A DNA stretch of 64,000 nucleotides. It comes from Bacteroides neonati (GTDB lineage: Bacteria; Bacteroidota; Bacteroidia; Bacteroidales; Bacteroidaceae). A model generated the notes under the pieces. That model saw only the letters and a list, made by a program, of their open reading frames with translations, was not told the origin of the DNA and searched no databases. Positions 45,492-54,343 of this stretch are shown here, one piece after another; the stretch's first letter is position 1, and each line of letters begins with the position of its first letter. Both the position numbers and the translations under genes were made by a program. The DNA lies in NCBI RefSeq assembly GCF_000499785.1, contig NZ_HG726023.1, positions 126,534-190,533 of the forward strand. The letters are read 5' to 3'.

Positions 45492-45826
45492 AGCTGTTTG
45501 GGTATTTCTATCTTTTCCAGACTCAACTCCTGTAGGCGTGCTTTGCCTGCTGGGGTGAGCGAAAAGTACATTTGTCGCTTGTCCGTTTGCCCCATCGAGC
45601 GTTGAATCAACCCTTTCTCCTCTACCGAGCGAAGGGTTTTCGAGGTATGCGATGTGCCCATCTCTGTTCGTTCGGCTATGGTAGTCGATGTGATTTCACA
45701 CCCCGCCTCTTCGAGGCAGCACAACACCATCGCTTCATTGAGCGATAGGTTGTACTCCTGATAGAAGGCTGTTTCGAATTGCGCCAATGCTTTGTACACA
45801 TCGCGCATGATACAGATCGTTTTCAT
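45467..45826 (-). CDS. MarR-family transcriptional regulator
   Basis: The 119-residue protein is a winged HTH: helix AQFETAFYQEYNLSLNEAMVLCCLEEAG, recognition region ITSTTIAERTEMGTSHTSKT, and wing KGLIQRSMGQTDKRQMYFSLT. It is short for the MarR family (usually about 140), missing part of the last dimerisation helix but with the binding part complete. It follows the sulfur-transfer flavoprotein by 10 bp, so it is likely a redox or sulfur-compound regulator of that gene. The inducing signal is unknown. Confidence 0.88.
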   Translation of the reverse strand: MKTICIMRDVYKALAQFETAFYQEYNLSLNEAMVLCCLEEAGCEITSTTIAERTEMGTSHTSKTLRSVEEKGLIQRSMGQTDKRQMYFSLTPAGKARLQELSLEKIEIPKQLRGIIRED

Positions 45827-45836
45827 ATCTTCCTTG

Positions 45837-48299
45837 TCAAATAAATAAGTTTACGTTTGCGTTATCTGCCCGTTCCATATAGGTGGCTACTCCACCGATG
45901 GTAACCTCGTCGAGCAGTTCTTCGCGGGCCACGCCCATCACGTCCATCGACATTTGGCAGGCGATGAACTCGACCCCGTTCTCCAACGCTTGTGTTCGCA
46001 GCGACTCGAGCGAATCGATTCCTTTGCGGTGCATGATGTAGCGCATCATCTTGCCGCCCATACCGCCCATGCTCATTTTCGAGAGCTTCAGTTTCAGCGA
46101 ATGGGCAGGAAGCATCATGCCGAACATCTTGCCGAAGATATCTTTCTCTACTGCCGGCTTGTGCAGACGTTTAATGACATTCAATCCCCAGAAGGTGAAG
46201 AAGATGGTTACCTTTTGTCCCGTGGCGGTTGCGCCGTTGGCCAGTACGAAGGTGGCGAGTGCTTTATCCAGATCATCACTGAACATGATGAATGTTTTTC
46301 CTTTGCCCTCGCACGAACTCACCAGGTGGCAGGCCTCGGGGCTACCCTTTTCGATGGTAATCGTTGCTTTGCCAGCAGCCGATGTTTGCGACACCAACCG
46401 GTTGCCGGTCGAGTTGCACCAAGCTGCGGCATCACGTGCAAATCCGGGGTCGGTCGATACGATTTCTACCTGTTCGCCGGGCGTGAGCGTGTCCATGGCT
46501 TTTTTCATCTTCAGAATAGGGCCGGGGCATTGCAGACCGCAGGCATCTACCCGAACGATGTTTGCCAACGCTGCCGGCTGCTCGCCCGATTCACTAACGG
46601 AGGCCGCCTTGGGCTTTGCGGGCAGTGGAAACTGCTCCTTATCGTGAATAATGATAGGGGCGGTGGCTGCCTGATAGGTCTTGAGCCCGCCCGAAAGGTT
46701 GTGCACCTGCGTATATCCGTGTTGCACCAGTATCCGGTAGGCGAGGTATCCCCTCAGTCCCACGGCACAGAATACATAGATGGGTTGGTCGCGCGGAATC
46801 TCCTGCAAGCGGTCGCGCAGCTCGTCGAGCGGAATGTTGACCGCTTCGGACAGGGAGCCGACAGAGAATTCGTCCTTCGTTCGCACATCGAGCAGGTAGG
46901 CATTTTCCGTGCGCAGGTCGCGTAGTTCGCGCCAGTGCACCAGCTTCATCTTGCCGGTGATGATGTTCTCGGCTACGTAGCCCGCTATCGCCACCGGGTC
47001 TTTGGCCGAAGAGTATGGAGGGGCATAGGCATGTTCGAGACGCATAAGGTCGTAGATGGTTCCGCCTTGCTTGATGACCAACGCCATCTCGTCAATGCGC
47101 TTGTCTACACCGTCGTAGCCCACAATCTGGGCACCGTATAGCTTTCCGTCGGTGGGATCGAAGGTGATTTTGAGGCTCATTTGCAGGGCACCCGGATAGT
47201 AGCCCGCGTGCGAGTTGCTATGCGTAGTCGATGATACGTACGAGATACCAAGCTGTTTCAGTCGCTTGGCGGGCAGTCCGGTCGAAGCCACCGTAAGGTC
47301 GAACACCTTGGCGATGGAGGTTCCGATAGAACCCTCGTACGGAATCTGTGCACCCAGCACGTTGTCCGCCACGATGCGCCCTTGGCGGTTGGCGGGGCCT
47401 GCCAGATAATTGAGCCACGGCTGCCCGGTAATCGGGTGTCGAAACTCGATGGCATCGCCGATGGCGTAGATCGATTCGTCGGAGGTTTGCAGGTAGTCAT
47501 TGACCGCAATGCCTCCTGCCGGACCGATGGTAAGCTCGGCGGCACGTGCCAACGTTGTCTCGGGGCGCACGCCGATCGAGAGAATCACCAAGTCGGCCAC
47601 AATGGATTCGCCATTCTGGAAAATCACTTTTAGCTCTTTGCCTACCCGTTCGAACGATGCTACTGCCTGCTCTAAATACAAGTTAACCCCTTTGCTCATC
47701 AGTTGTTGATGCACCAGCGAGGCCATGGAAAAGTCGATGGGTGCCATCACTTGATTGCCCATCTCGACGATGGATACCTGTGCCCCCAGATGATGCAGGT
47801 TCTCGGCCATCTCCAGACCGATAAATCCGCCTCCGATCACAACGGCACGGCGCACCAAGTGCTCTCCCACGTATGTTTTGATGCGGTCGGTGTCGGCCAC
47901 ATTGCGTAGCGTGAAGATGCCCTCCGAGTCGATTCCCGGCAGGGGTGGACGCACGGGAATGGCTCCGGTCGAAATCACCAAGCGGTCGTAGCTCTCCTCG
48001 TAGGTATCTTCGCCTACGCGTCTTACCGTAACCGTTTTTTTCCTCTTATCGATAAAGATAACCTCGTTCTCTACCCTTACATCTACGCGAAAGCGCAGCC
48101 CGAAAGCCTTTGGTGTTTGCACAAACAACTTCTCGCGCTCCTCAATCACTCCACCTATATAATAAGGTAGTCCGCAATTGGCATACGATATATACTTTCC
48201 TTTTTCGAGCAGAATGATCTCCGCTGTCTCGTCCGTTCTTCTGATACGGGCTGCGGTAGTGGCTCCCCCGGCAACTCCACCGATGATGATAATCTTCAT
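45837..48299 (-). CDS. Four-module flavoprotein: CoA-disulfide reductase, rhodanese, TusA, DsrE-like
   Basis: The 820-residue protein starts MKIIIIGGVAGGATTAARI (FAD motif; ATG 48299 is the true start). The first part (about 1-450) is a NAD(P)H-dependent CoA-disulfide/persulfide reductase with the single active-site Cys42 (YANCGLPYY). A rhodanese domain follows (about 465-555, Cys511 in FCAVGLRGY), then a TusA domain (about 575-655, CGLQCPGP, Cys near 590), then a DsrE/F-like domain (about 670-820, Cys near 780 in ACQMSMDVMG). All four cysteines are present, so the chain looks like a sulfur relay in one protein. It is followed by marR. Confidence 0.93.
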   Translation of the reverse strand: MKIIIIGGVAGGATTAARIRRTDETAEIILLEKGKYISYANCGLPYYIGGVIEEREKLFVQTPKAFGLRFRVDVRVENEVIFIDKRKKTVTVRRVGEDTYEESYDRLVISTGAIPVRPPLPGIDSEGIFTLRNVADTDRIKTYVGEHLVRRAVVIGGGFIGLEMAENLHHLGAQVSIVEMGNQVMAPIDFSMASLVHQQLMSKGVNLYLEQAVASFERVGKELKVIFQNGESIVADLVILSIGVRPETTLARAAELTIGPAGGIAVNDYLQTSDESIYAIGDAIEFRHPITGQPWLNYLAGPANRQGRIVADNVLGAQIPYEGSIGTSIAKVFDLTVASTGLPAKRLKQLGISYVSSTTHSNSHAGYYPGALQMSLKITFDPTDGKLYGAQIVGYDGVDKRIDEMALVIKQGGTIYDLMRLEHAYAPPYSSAKDPVAIAGYVAENIITGKMKLVHWRELRDLRTENAYLLDVRTKDEFSVGSLSEAVNIPLDELRDRLQEIPRDQPIYVFCAVGLRGYLAYRILVQHGYTQVHNLSGGLKTYQAATAPIIIHDKEQFPLPAKPKAASVSESGEQPAALANIVRVDACGLQCPGPILKMKKAMDTLTPGEQVEIVSTDPGFARDAAAWCNSTGNRLVSQTSAAGKATITIEKGSPEACHLVSSCEGKGKTFIMFSDDLDKALATFVLANGATATGQKVTIFFTFWGLNVIKRLHKPAVEKDIFGKMFGMMLPAHSLKLKLSKMSMGGMGGKMMRYIMHRKGIDSLESLRTQALENGVEFIACQMSMDVMGVAREELLDEVTIGGVATYMERADNANVNLFI

Positions 48300-48538
48300 T
48301 ATATTATTTAGTTTAAATAGTTTCCTATGGAAATAACATCTAATGGATACTAATTGTTCGGGCAAAGATTACTTTTTTTTCTTCTTCTCATTCTTTAACG
48401 ATGAGCATGGTGTAAGGGTACGTGTAGAATATCCCAAAAGCAGTTTGGACGAAAGGCGGTTGCACTGTGTCCGAAAGCCCCTTGCATCGCTCGCTTTTCG
48501 TGCCTTTATTTCGTAACTTAGAAGCCCATAAAACTACC

Positions 48539-48628
48539 TTCTCACCTAGGTGAGAATATCTACCCACCTAGGTGAGAAGGTTTACCCACCCGGGTGGGGA
48601 GGTCGTCTCACCCGGGTGAGAATATAAG
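48539..48628. repeat. Four tandem palindromes at exact 22-bp spacing
   Basis: Centres lie at 48547.5, 48569.5, 48591.5 and 48613.5. Cores are CTCACCTAGGTGAG, CCCACCTAGGTGAG, CCCACCCGGGTGGG and CTCACCCGGGTGAG. The first is a perfect 18-bp palindrome with its flanks (48539-48556), and the third and fourth are perfect 14-bp palindromes. Spacers are variable 8-mers. Substitutions in sites three and four are compensated, keeping self-complementarity. It ends 46 bp before the -33 element of the response-regulator gene. It is an operator array or RNA hairpin array; the function is unknown. Confidence 0.85.
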
Positions 48629-48673
48629 AATACCGCGGGCAAATTGTGGCTTCCCGCGAAATACTCCCGAAAG

Positions 48674-48706
48674 TTTGCACAGTCCGTACAAAAAAGAGTA
48701 ACTTTG
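48674..48706 (+). promoter_or_regulatory. Promoter of the response regulator gene
   Basis: TTTG (48674-48677), 21 nt, then TAACTTTG (48699-48706) match the Bacteroides -33/-7 consensus. Transcription would start near 48713, 34 nt before the ATG. Confidence 0.75.
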
Positions 48707-48746
48707 TCCACCCTGTTTTTATCCCTTTATTTTAATAAACCGAAAC

Positions 48747-50111
48747 ATGAGTAAGATTCTTATAATCGACGACGAGCCTCAGATTCGCAGCTTGTTGGTA
48801 CGAATGATGGAGCTCGAAGGATACGACGTCTGTCAGGCAGGCGATTGCCGGGCAGCGCTCAAGCAATTGGAACAGCATGCGCCCGAGGTGGCCCTGTGTG
48901 ATGTCTTTCTGCCCGACGGCAACGGGGTAGAGTTGGTTATGGCCATTAAAAAAGCAGCCCCCCAAACCGAGGTGATTTTACTTACCGCCCACGGCAACAT
49001 CCCCGACGGTGTGCAGGCGATCAAGAACGGCGCGTTCGATTATATTACGAAAGGAGACGATAACAACAAGATTATCCCCTTGGTGAGTCGCGCTGTAGAG
49101 AAGGCATTGCTGAATGCCCGTCTGGAGAAATTGGAAAAGAAGTTGAGCGGGAGGTATTCGTTCGACTCCATCACAGGGCAGTCGAAGGCAATCAAGGCAG
49201 CTGTTCTGTTGGCACAGAAGGTGTCTGTAACCGATGTACCTGTACTGCTCACGGGCGAAACGGGTACGGGCAAGGAGGTCTTTGCCCAAGCCATTCATTA
49301 CAACAGCAAGCGAGCCGGACAGAACTTCGTAGCTGTGAACTGCTCGTCGTTCAGCAAGGAGTTGCTCGAAAGCGAGATGTTCGGCCATCGGGCAGGCTCG
49401 TTTACGGGTGCGCTCAAAGACAAAAAAGGGCTGTTCGAGGAGGCCAACAACGGCACGATCTTTCTCGACGAAATAGGCGAAATGGCTTTCGAGATGCAAG
49501 CCAAGCTCTTGCGTATTCTCGAAACGGGCGAATACATTAAGATAGGCGATACGAAGTCTACCCGCGTCAATGTGCGTATCATTGCCGCTACCAACCGTAA
49601 CCTGCCCGAGGAGATAGCGGCAGGGCGTTTCCGCGAAGATCTGTTCTATCGCCTATCGGTGTTCGAAGTGCACCTTCCCCCTTTGCGCGAGCGCGAGGGT
49701 GATGTGGGATTGCTGGCCACGCACTTTATCAACGACTTTGCTGCGAAGCTGGCGCACCCCATCGTAGAGATTACTCCTGCTTTTCTTGAAGCCATCGGCC
49801 GACAGCCTTGGAAGGGCAACATCCGCGAACTACGCAATGCCATCGAGCGCAGCTTGATTGTGTGTGATGGCGGCCGGCTCGACGTGTCCGATCTTCCGTT
49901 CGAGATACAAAACAATCATTATGAACAAGCCGACGGCAGCGGTATAGGCAGCTTTGAGCTTGCCTCGATGGAGAAGCGGCACATTGTCCGGGTGCTGGAG
50001 CATACGAAAGGCAATAAAACCGAAGCCTCACGCCTGCTGAAGATAGGACTGACAACGCTTTACCGCAAGATAGAGGAGTATCGGATAAAGCCCGACGAAT
50101 ATAGAGTATAG
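48747..50111 (+). CDS. Sigma-54-dependent response regulator of the kdp locus
   Basis: The 454-residue protein has a receiver domain (1-120, phosphate acceptor D52) and an AAA+ domain with Walker A GETGTGKE (170-177), the sigma-54 contact loop GSFTGA (217-222, usually GAFTGA) and Walker B TIFLDE (237-242). A Fis-type HTH ends it (about 410-447, NKTEASRLLKIGLTTLYRKI). It is an NtrC-class activator. It is followed by a strong terminator, a GG-N10-GC promoter and the kdp operon, whose last gene encodes a sensor kinase, so it is the likely partner of that kinase and replaces the OmpR-type KdpE. The Ala to Ser change in the loop is worth note. Confidence 0.93.
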   Translation: MSKILIIDDEPQIRSLLVRMMELEGYDVCQAGDCRAALKQLEQHAPEVALCDVFLPDGNGVELVMAIKKAAPQTEVILLTAHGNIPDGVQAIKNGAFDYITKGDDNNKIIPLVSRAVEKALLNARLEKLEKKLSGRYSFDSITGQSKAIKAAVLLAQKVSVTDVPVLLTGETGTGKEVFAQAIHYNSKRAGQNFVAVNCSSFSKELLESEMFGHRAGSFTGALKDKKGLFEEANNGTIFLDEIGEMAFEMQAKLLRILETGEYIKIGDTKSTRVNVRIIAATNRNLPEEIAAGRFREDLFYRLSVFEVHLPPLREREGDVGLLATHFINDFAAKLAHPIVEITPAFLEAIGRQPWKGNIRELRNAIERSLIVCDGGRLDVSDLPFEIQNNHYEQADGSGIGSFELASMEKRHIVRVLEHTKGNKTEASRLLKIGLTTLYRKIEEYRIKPDEYRV

Positions 50112-50151
50112 TCTTCTCTATCAAAAGAGAGCGAACCCTACCAAAATGAAA

Positions 50152-50186
50152 GGGTCTTCATGGTTGATACCATGAAGACCCTTTTT
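50152..50186 (+). terminator. Terminator between regulator and kdp operon
   Basis: GGGTCTTCATGGT (50152-50164) pairs perfectly with ACCATGAAGACCC (50169-50181), with a four-base loop and five T residues. It isolates the regulator transcript from the kdp genes. Confidence 0.95.
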
Positions 50187-50242
50187 GTTTATATGCTTGT
50201 TTGTTAGTTGATTGACCTTCCCTTTGTGGTGTCTCCTGCTCT

Positions 50243-50259
50243 TTGGCATACATTTGGCA
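50243..50259 (+). promoter_or_regulatory. Putative sigma-54 promoter of the kdp operon
   Basis: TTGGCATACATTTGGCA has GG (50245-50246), exactly ten bases, and GC (50257-50258), the -24/-12 spacing of sigma-54. The consensus TTGGCA is fully kept, and the second element is TGGCA instead of TTGCA. Transcription would start near 50,270. The gene before it encodes a sigma-54 activator. No TAnnTTTG box is seen here. Confidence 0.78.
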
Positions 50260-50305
50260 ACAGTAGAGATAAACAAAATAATATAAACATTAAACAAGTA
50301 AAAAC

Positions 50306-50401
50306 ATGGGTATCACAGGGTCGTTTATTCTTTGTCTGTTGGGCGGGCTAGCCTGCTTCGGACTTTTTTGGAAGTGTATAGATTGGTTCGAGAACATTTA
50401 A
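50306..50401 (+). CDS. 31-residue membrane peptide at the head of the kdp operon
   Basis: The frame ATG (50306) to TAA (50401) encodes MGITGSFILCLLGGLACFGL followed by FWKCIDWFENI. It has one hydrophobic helix (about 7-22) with GxxG-like spacing and two cysteines in the helix, plus a short charged aromatic end. It begins about 36 nt after the predicted transcription start and is followed 12 bp later by kdpF. I do not recognise it, but small subunits such as KdpF stabilise the Kdp complex, so a second accessory peptide is a reasonable guess. Confidence 0.7.
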   Translation: MGITGSFILCLLGGLACFGLFWKCIDWFENI

Positions 50402-50413
50402 AGGAAAGCCATC

Positions 50414-50494
50414 ATGTACACAGCACTATTCATCATAGGTATCATCCTATTCGGCTATTTGGTATATGTACTTATCAAGCCCGAAAAGTTTTAA
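50414..50494 (+). CDS. kdpF: KdpF, small subunit of the K+-transporting ATPase
   Basis: The 26-residue peptide MYTALFIIGIILFGYLVYVL ends in IKPEKF. One hydrophobic helix followed by L-x-x-P-E-K/R-F is the KdpF signature. In E. coli KdpF stabilises the KdpABC complex in the membrane. It is 23 bp before kdpA. It is usually missed by gene finders because of its size. Confidence 0.92.
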   Translation: MYTALFIIGIILFGYLVYVLIKPEKF

Positions 50495-50517
50495 TCACAC
50501 ACTAATCAAGTAAAGCA

Positions 50518-52224
50518 ATGAACACAGAAATACTAGGTATAGCCTTACAGATTATCCTAATGATCGCTTTGAGCTATCCGCTGGGACGGTATTTGGCCAA
50601 GGTTTACAAAGGAGAGAAAACATGGTCGGACTTTATGGCGCCGATTGAAAACCTTATATATAAGGTATGTGGTATTAACCCCAAAGAGGAGATGGATTGG
50701 AAGGTATTCCTCAAATCGCTGCTGATCGTGAATCTCTTCTGGTTTATCTGGGGGATTGTTCTGCTGGTGTCTCAGGGGTGGCTTCCACTCAATCCCGACG
50801 GCAATCCGGCACAGTCGCCCGATCAGGCTTTCAATACCTGCATCAGCTTTTTGGTCAACTGCAACCTGCAACACTACAGCGGCGAAAGCGGACTGACGTA
50901 CTTTACACAACTGTTTGTTATTATGTTCTTTCAGTTTATCACCGCTGCTACCGGTATGGCTGCCATGGCGGGAGTCATGAAGGCGATGGCCGCCAAGACT
51001 ACCCAGACAATCGGTAACTTCTGGCAGTTGCTGGTGGTGAGCACGACACGCATCTTACTGCCGCTGTCGCTTATCGTGGGCTTCATCCTCATTCTTCAAG
51101 GAACCCCGATGGGTTTTGATGGTGCGATGAAGCTGACCACGCTCGAAGGGGTGGAGCAAACGGTTTCGCAAGGCCCTGCGGCAGCCATCGTTCCCATCAA
51201 ACAGCTCGGAACCAATGGTGGCGGCTACTTCGGAACAAACTCTTCGCATCCGTTGGAGAACCCTACTTACCTGACCAATATACTCGAGTGCTGGGCAATC
51301 CTTCTCATTCCTATGGCGATGATTTTCGCTCTGGGCTTTTACCTCAAACGCAAGAAGCTGGCTTTTGTTATCTACGGTGTTATGCTTTCGGCCTATCTGT
51401 TGGGAGTGGTGGTCAATACCTATACCGAGATGAACGGCAATCCGCGTATCGATGCGCTGCGCATTGCCCAGACCGGCGGTGCGATGGAGGGCAAAGAGGT
51501 ACGCATCGGCTCCGGGGCTACGGCCTTGTGGAGTGTTACGACAACGGTTACCTCGAACGGTTCGGTCAATGGTATGCACGACTCTACCATGCCCCTTTCG
51601 GGTATGGTGCAGATGCTTAATATGCAGATTAATACCTGGTTTGGCGGAGTGGGAGTGGGCTTTCTTAACTACTATACCTTTATCATCATTGCCGTGTTTA
51701 TCAGCGGATTGATGGTTGGGCGCACCCCCGAGTTTCTGGGCAAAAAGGTCGAAGCTCGCGAAATGAAGATAGCCACACTCGTGGCACTGCTCCACCCCTT
51801 TGTGATTCTGGTGGGTACGGCACTGTCTACCTATTTGTATGTGCATGCTCCTGCTTTTGTTGCGGGCGAGGGTGGTTGGCTCAATAATCCCGGTTTTCAC
51901 GGATTCAGCGAACAGTTCTACGAATTCACCTCCTGTGCGGCAAACAACGGATCGGGTTTCGAAGGACTGGGCGATAATACCCCGTTTTGGAACTATGCCT
52001 GCGGCATTGTGCTGATTCTGAGCCGGTATCTGCCTATCATCGGGCAAGTGGCCATTGCCGGTTTGTTGGCCAAGAAGAAGTTTATTCCCGAGAGTTCGGG
52101 TACGTTGAAAACCGACACGGTAACATTCGGACTGATGACCTTTGCCGTGATCGTAATCATTGCTGCCCTGTCGTTCTTCCCCGCACACGCACTGAGTACC
52201 CTTGCAGAGCAATTAAGTATGTAA
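50518..52224 (+). CDS. kdpA: K+-transporting ATPase, subunit A (channel-like)
   Basis: The 568-residue membrane protein has about ten helices of the SKT superfamily and four filter-like loops, including TNGGGYFGTNSSHP (near residues 233-246), NCNLQHYSGESGLTY, and SCAANNGSGFEGL near 480. It selects and passes K+ into the KdpB half. Length is normal (about 557-570). It is the first large gene of the operon and stands before kdpB with a 21-bp gap. Confidence 0.97.
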   Translation: MNTEILGIALQIILMIALSYPLGRYLAKVYKGEKTWSDFMAPIENLIYKVCGINPKEEMDWKVFLKSLLIVNLFWFIWGIVLLVSQGWLPLNPDGNPAQSPDQAFNTCISFLVNCNLQHYSGESGLTYFTQLFVIMFFQFITAATGMAAMAGVMKAMAAKTTQTIGNFWQLLVVSTTRILLPLSLIVGFILILQGTPMGFDGAMKLTTLEGVEQTVSQGPAAAIVPIKQLGTNGGGYFGTNSSHPLENPTYLTNILECWAILLIPMAMIFALGFYLKRKKLAFVIYGVMLSAYLLGVVVNTYTEMNGNPRIDALRIAQTGGAMEGKEVRIGSGATALWSVTTTVTSNGSVNGMHDSTMPLSGMVQMLNMQINTWFGGVGVGFLNYYTFIIIAVFISGLMVGRTPEFLGKKVEAREMKIATLVALLHPFVILVGTALSTYLYVHAPAFVAGEGGWLNNPGFHGFSEQFYEFTSCAANNGSGFEGLGDNTPFWNYACGIVLILSRYLPIIGQVAIAGLLAKKKFIPESSGTLKTDTVTFGLMTFAVIVIIAALSFFPAHALSTLAEQLSM

Positions 52225-52245
52225 TCAACCAAGAGTAAAAAGAGT

Positions 52246-54279
52246 ATGAAAGATAATAAAGCCGCTTCTTTGTTTCAAAAGGAGCAAGTCAAAGAGAGCC
52301 TCAAACAATCGTTTGTGAAGCTCGACCCTCGGATGATGATTAAGAATCCGATTATGTTTACCGTAGAGATAGCCACACTGGTGATGCTGTTGGTTACATT
52401 CTATTCGCTGACCAATAGCTCGCAAGGTTCGTTCGGTTACAACCTGACGGTGTTTCTCATCCTGTTTCTCACCCTGCTGTTTGCCAATTTTGCCGAAGCT
52501 ATCGCCGAGGCGCGCGGCAAAGCGCAGGCCGACAGTTTGCGCAAGACCCGCGAAGAGACACCCGCCCGCCTACTTCGGGGCACGAAGCTCGAACTCATCA
52601 GCAGTTCGGAGCTTAAGAAAGGCGATGTGTTTGTGTGCGAGGCAGGCGATATCATCCCGTCCGACGGAGAGATTATAGAAGGACTCGCCTCTATCGATGA
52701 GAGTGCCATAACGGGCGAATCGGCTCCTGTCATTCGCGAAGCTGGTGGCGACAAAAGCTCTGTTACGGGAGGTACGAAGGTGCTTTCCGATCAGATTAAG
52801 GTGATGGTTACCACCCAACCCGGCGAGAGCTTCCTCGATAAGATGATTGCCTTGGTAGAGGGCGCATCGCGTAAGAAAACGCCGAATGAGATTGCGTTGA
52901 CCATTCTACTGGCAGGTTTCACCCTCGTATTTGTCATTGTGTGTATCACACTGAAACCCTTTGCCGATTACAGTGGTGCGGTGATTACGATTGCTTCGCT
53001 TATTTCACTGTTCGTTTGTCTCATTCCCACGACTATCGGCGGGCTGCTTTCGGCCATCGGCATTGCCGGTATGGATCGGGCGTTGCGTGCCAACGTGATC
53101 ACCAAATCGGGCAAAGCGGTAGAGACGGCCGGAGACATCGACACCCTGCTGCTCGATAAGACAGGCACTATTACCATCGGTAACCGCCGGGCTACGAAGT
53201 TTCATCCGGTGAACGGGGTCGACGAACGCAGCTTCATTGAAACCTGCCTGCTCTCCTCACTATCCGACGAAACACCCGAGGGAAAATCGGTTATCGAGCT
53301 GGGACGCGATGCAGGGTTCCGTATGCGCAACCTCCGTACCACCGGAGCACGGATGATTAAGTTTACCGCCGAAACCAAATGCTCGGGTGTAGACCTGGCA
53401 GATGGTACACAGATACGTAAAGGAGCCTACGATGCCATTCGCAAGATAGCCGAGGCTGCCGGAAACTGCTTTCCGCCCGAGACCGAAGCGGCCATCTCGT
53501 TTATCTCGAACAATGGGGGTACACCGCTCGTTGTGTCGGTAAACCGGCAAGTAACCGGAGTGATCGAGCTCCAAGACATCATTAAACCGGGTATTCAGGA
53601 ACGTTTTCAACGACTACGCAAGATGGGCGTGAAAACCGTGATGGTAACGGGCGACAATCCGCTTACCGCCCGTTACATTGCCGAGAAGGCGGGAGTCGAT
53701 GATTTCATTGCCGAGGCCAAGCCCGAGGATAAGATGAACTACATCAAGAAGGAACAGGAGGCCGGCAAGCTGGTGGCTATGATGGGCGACGGTACCAACG
53801 ATGCTCCCGCCTTGGCGCAAGCCAACGTAGGAGTGGCCATGAACAGCGGTACGCAAGCCGCCAAAGAGGCCGGCAACATGGTTGATCTGGACAATGACCC
53901 CACGAAGTTGATCGAAATAGTCGAAATAGGCAAGCAACTGCTGATGACACGCGGTACGCTCACCACCTTCTCGATTGCCAACGACGTAGCTAAATACTTT
54001 GCCATTGTGCCCGCCTTGTTTATGGTAGCTATCCCCGAACTGGCCGCACTCAATATAATGGGGCTACACTCGCCAGAGAGTGCTATCCTGTCGGCGGTTA
54101 TCTTCAATGCCATCATCATCCCGATCTTAATTCCGTTGGCACTCAAAGGGGTACAGTACAAACCGATCGGTGCCAGTGCGTTGTTGCGCCGCAACTTGCT
54201 TATCTATGGGCTGGGAGGAATGATTGTTCCGTTCATCGGAATCAAATTAATTGATATGGTAGTAGGGTTGTTTTGCTAA
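52246..54279 (+). CDS. kdpB: K+-transporting ATPase, subunit B (P-type ATPase)
   Basis: The 677-residue P-type ATPase has phosphorylation Asp304 in DKTGTIT, actuator motif TGES ([10 protein letters not shown], about 165-170), hinge [10 protein letters not shown] and [10 protein letters not shown] for Mg2+. As is typical of KdpB there are seven membrane helices. It hydrolyses ATP to drive K+ accumulation at low external K+. In E. coli Ser162 phosphorylation in TGES inhibits the pump; the serine is present here. Confidence 0.97.
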   Translation: MKDNKAASLFQKEQVKESLKQSFVKLDPRMMIKNPIMFTVEIATLVMLLVTFYSLTNSSQGSFGYNLTVFLILFLTLLFANFAEAIAEARGKAQADSLRKTREETPARLLRGTKLELISSSELKKGDVFVCEAGDIIPSDGEIIEGLASIDESAITGESAPVIREAGGDKSSVTGGTKVLSDQIKVMVTTQPGESFLDKMIALVEGASRKKTPNEIALTILLAGFTLVFVIVCITLKPFADYSGAVITIASLISLFVCLIPTTIGGLLSAIGIAGMDRALRANVITKSGKAVETAGDIDTLLLDKTGTITIGNRRATKFHPVNGVDERSFIETCLLSSLSDETPEGKSVIELGRDAGFRMRNLRTTGARMIKFTAETKCSGVDLADGTQIRKGAYDAIRKIAEAAGNCFPPETEAAISFISNNGGTPLVVSVNRQVTGVIELQDIIKPGIQERFQRLRKMGVKTVMVTGDNPLTARYIAEKAGVDDFIAEAKPEDKMNYIKKEQEAGKLVAMMGDGTNDAPALAQANVGVAMNSGTQAAKEAGNMVDLDNDPTKLIEIVEIGKQLLMTRGTLTTFSIANDVAKYFAIVPALFMVAIPELAALNIMGLHSPESAILSAVIFNAIIIPILIPLALKGVQYKPIGASALLRRNLLIYGLGGMIVPFIGIKLIDMVVGLFC

Positions 54280-54343
54280 CGCGACGATGTCGCTGCTTTA
54301 CTCTTATTGCAAAGATGTTTACTAAATATAAAAGAAAAAGGAA

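Noticed and set aside
45954..46925. Open frame of 323 codons on the plus strand.
   Set aside because: It is antisense to the four-module flavoprotein, with no start signal or protein-like pattern.
48539..48628. The four regular repeats could be taken for a small CRISPR array.
   Set aside because: The repeat period is 22 bp with only 8-bp spacers, the repeats are full palindromes, and no cas gene is near.
51055..52212. Long open frame (385 codons) on the minus strand.
   Set aside because: It lies entirely opposite kdpA, whose frame has all family motifs. The minus frame has no recognisable domain and is rich in His, Arg and Gln, as expected from an antisense shadow.
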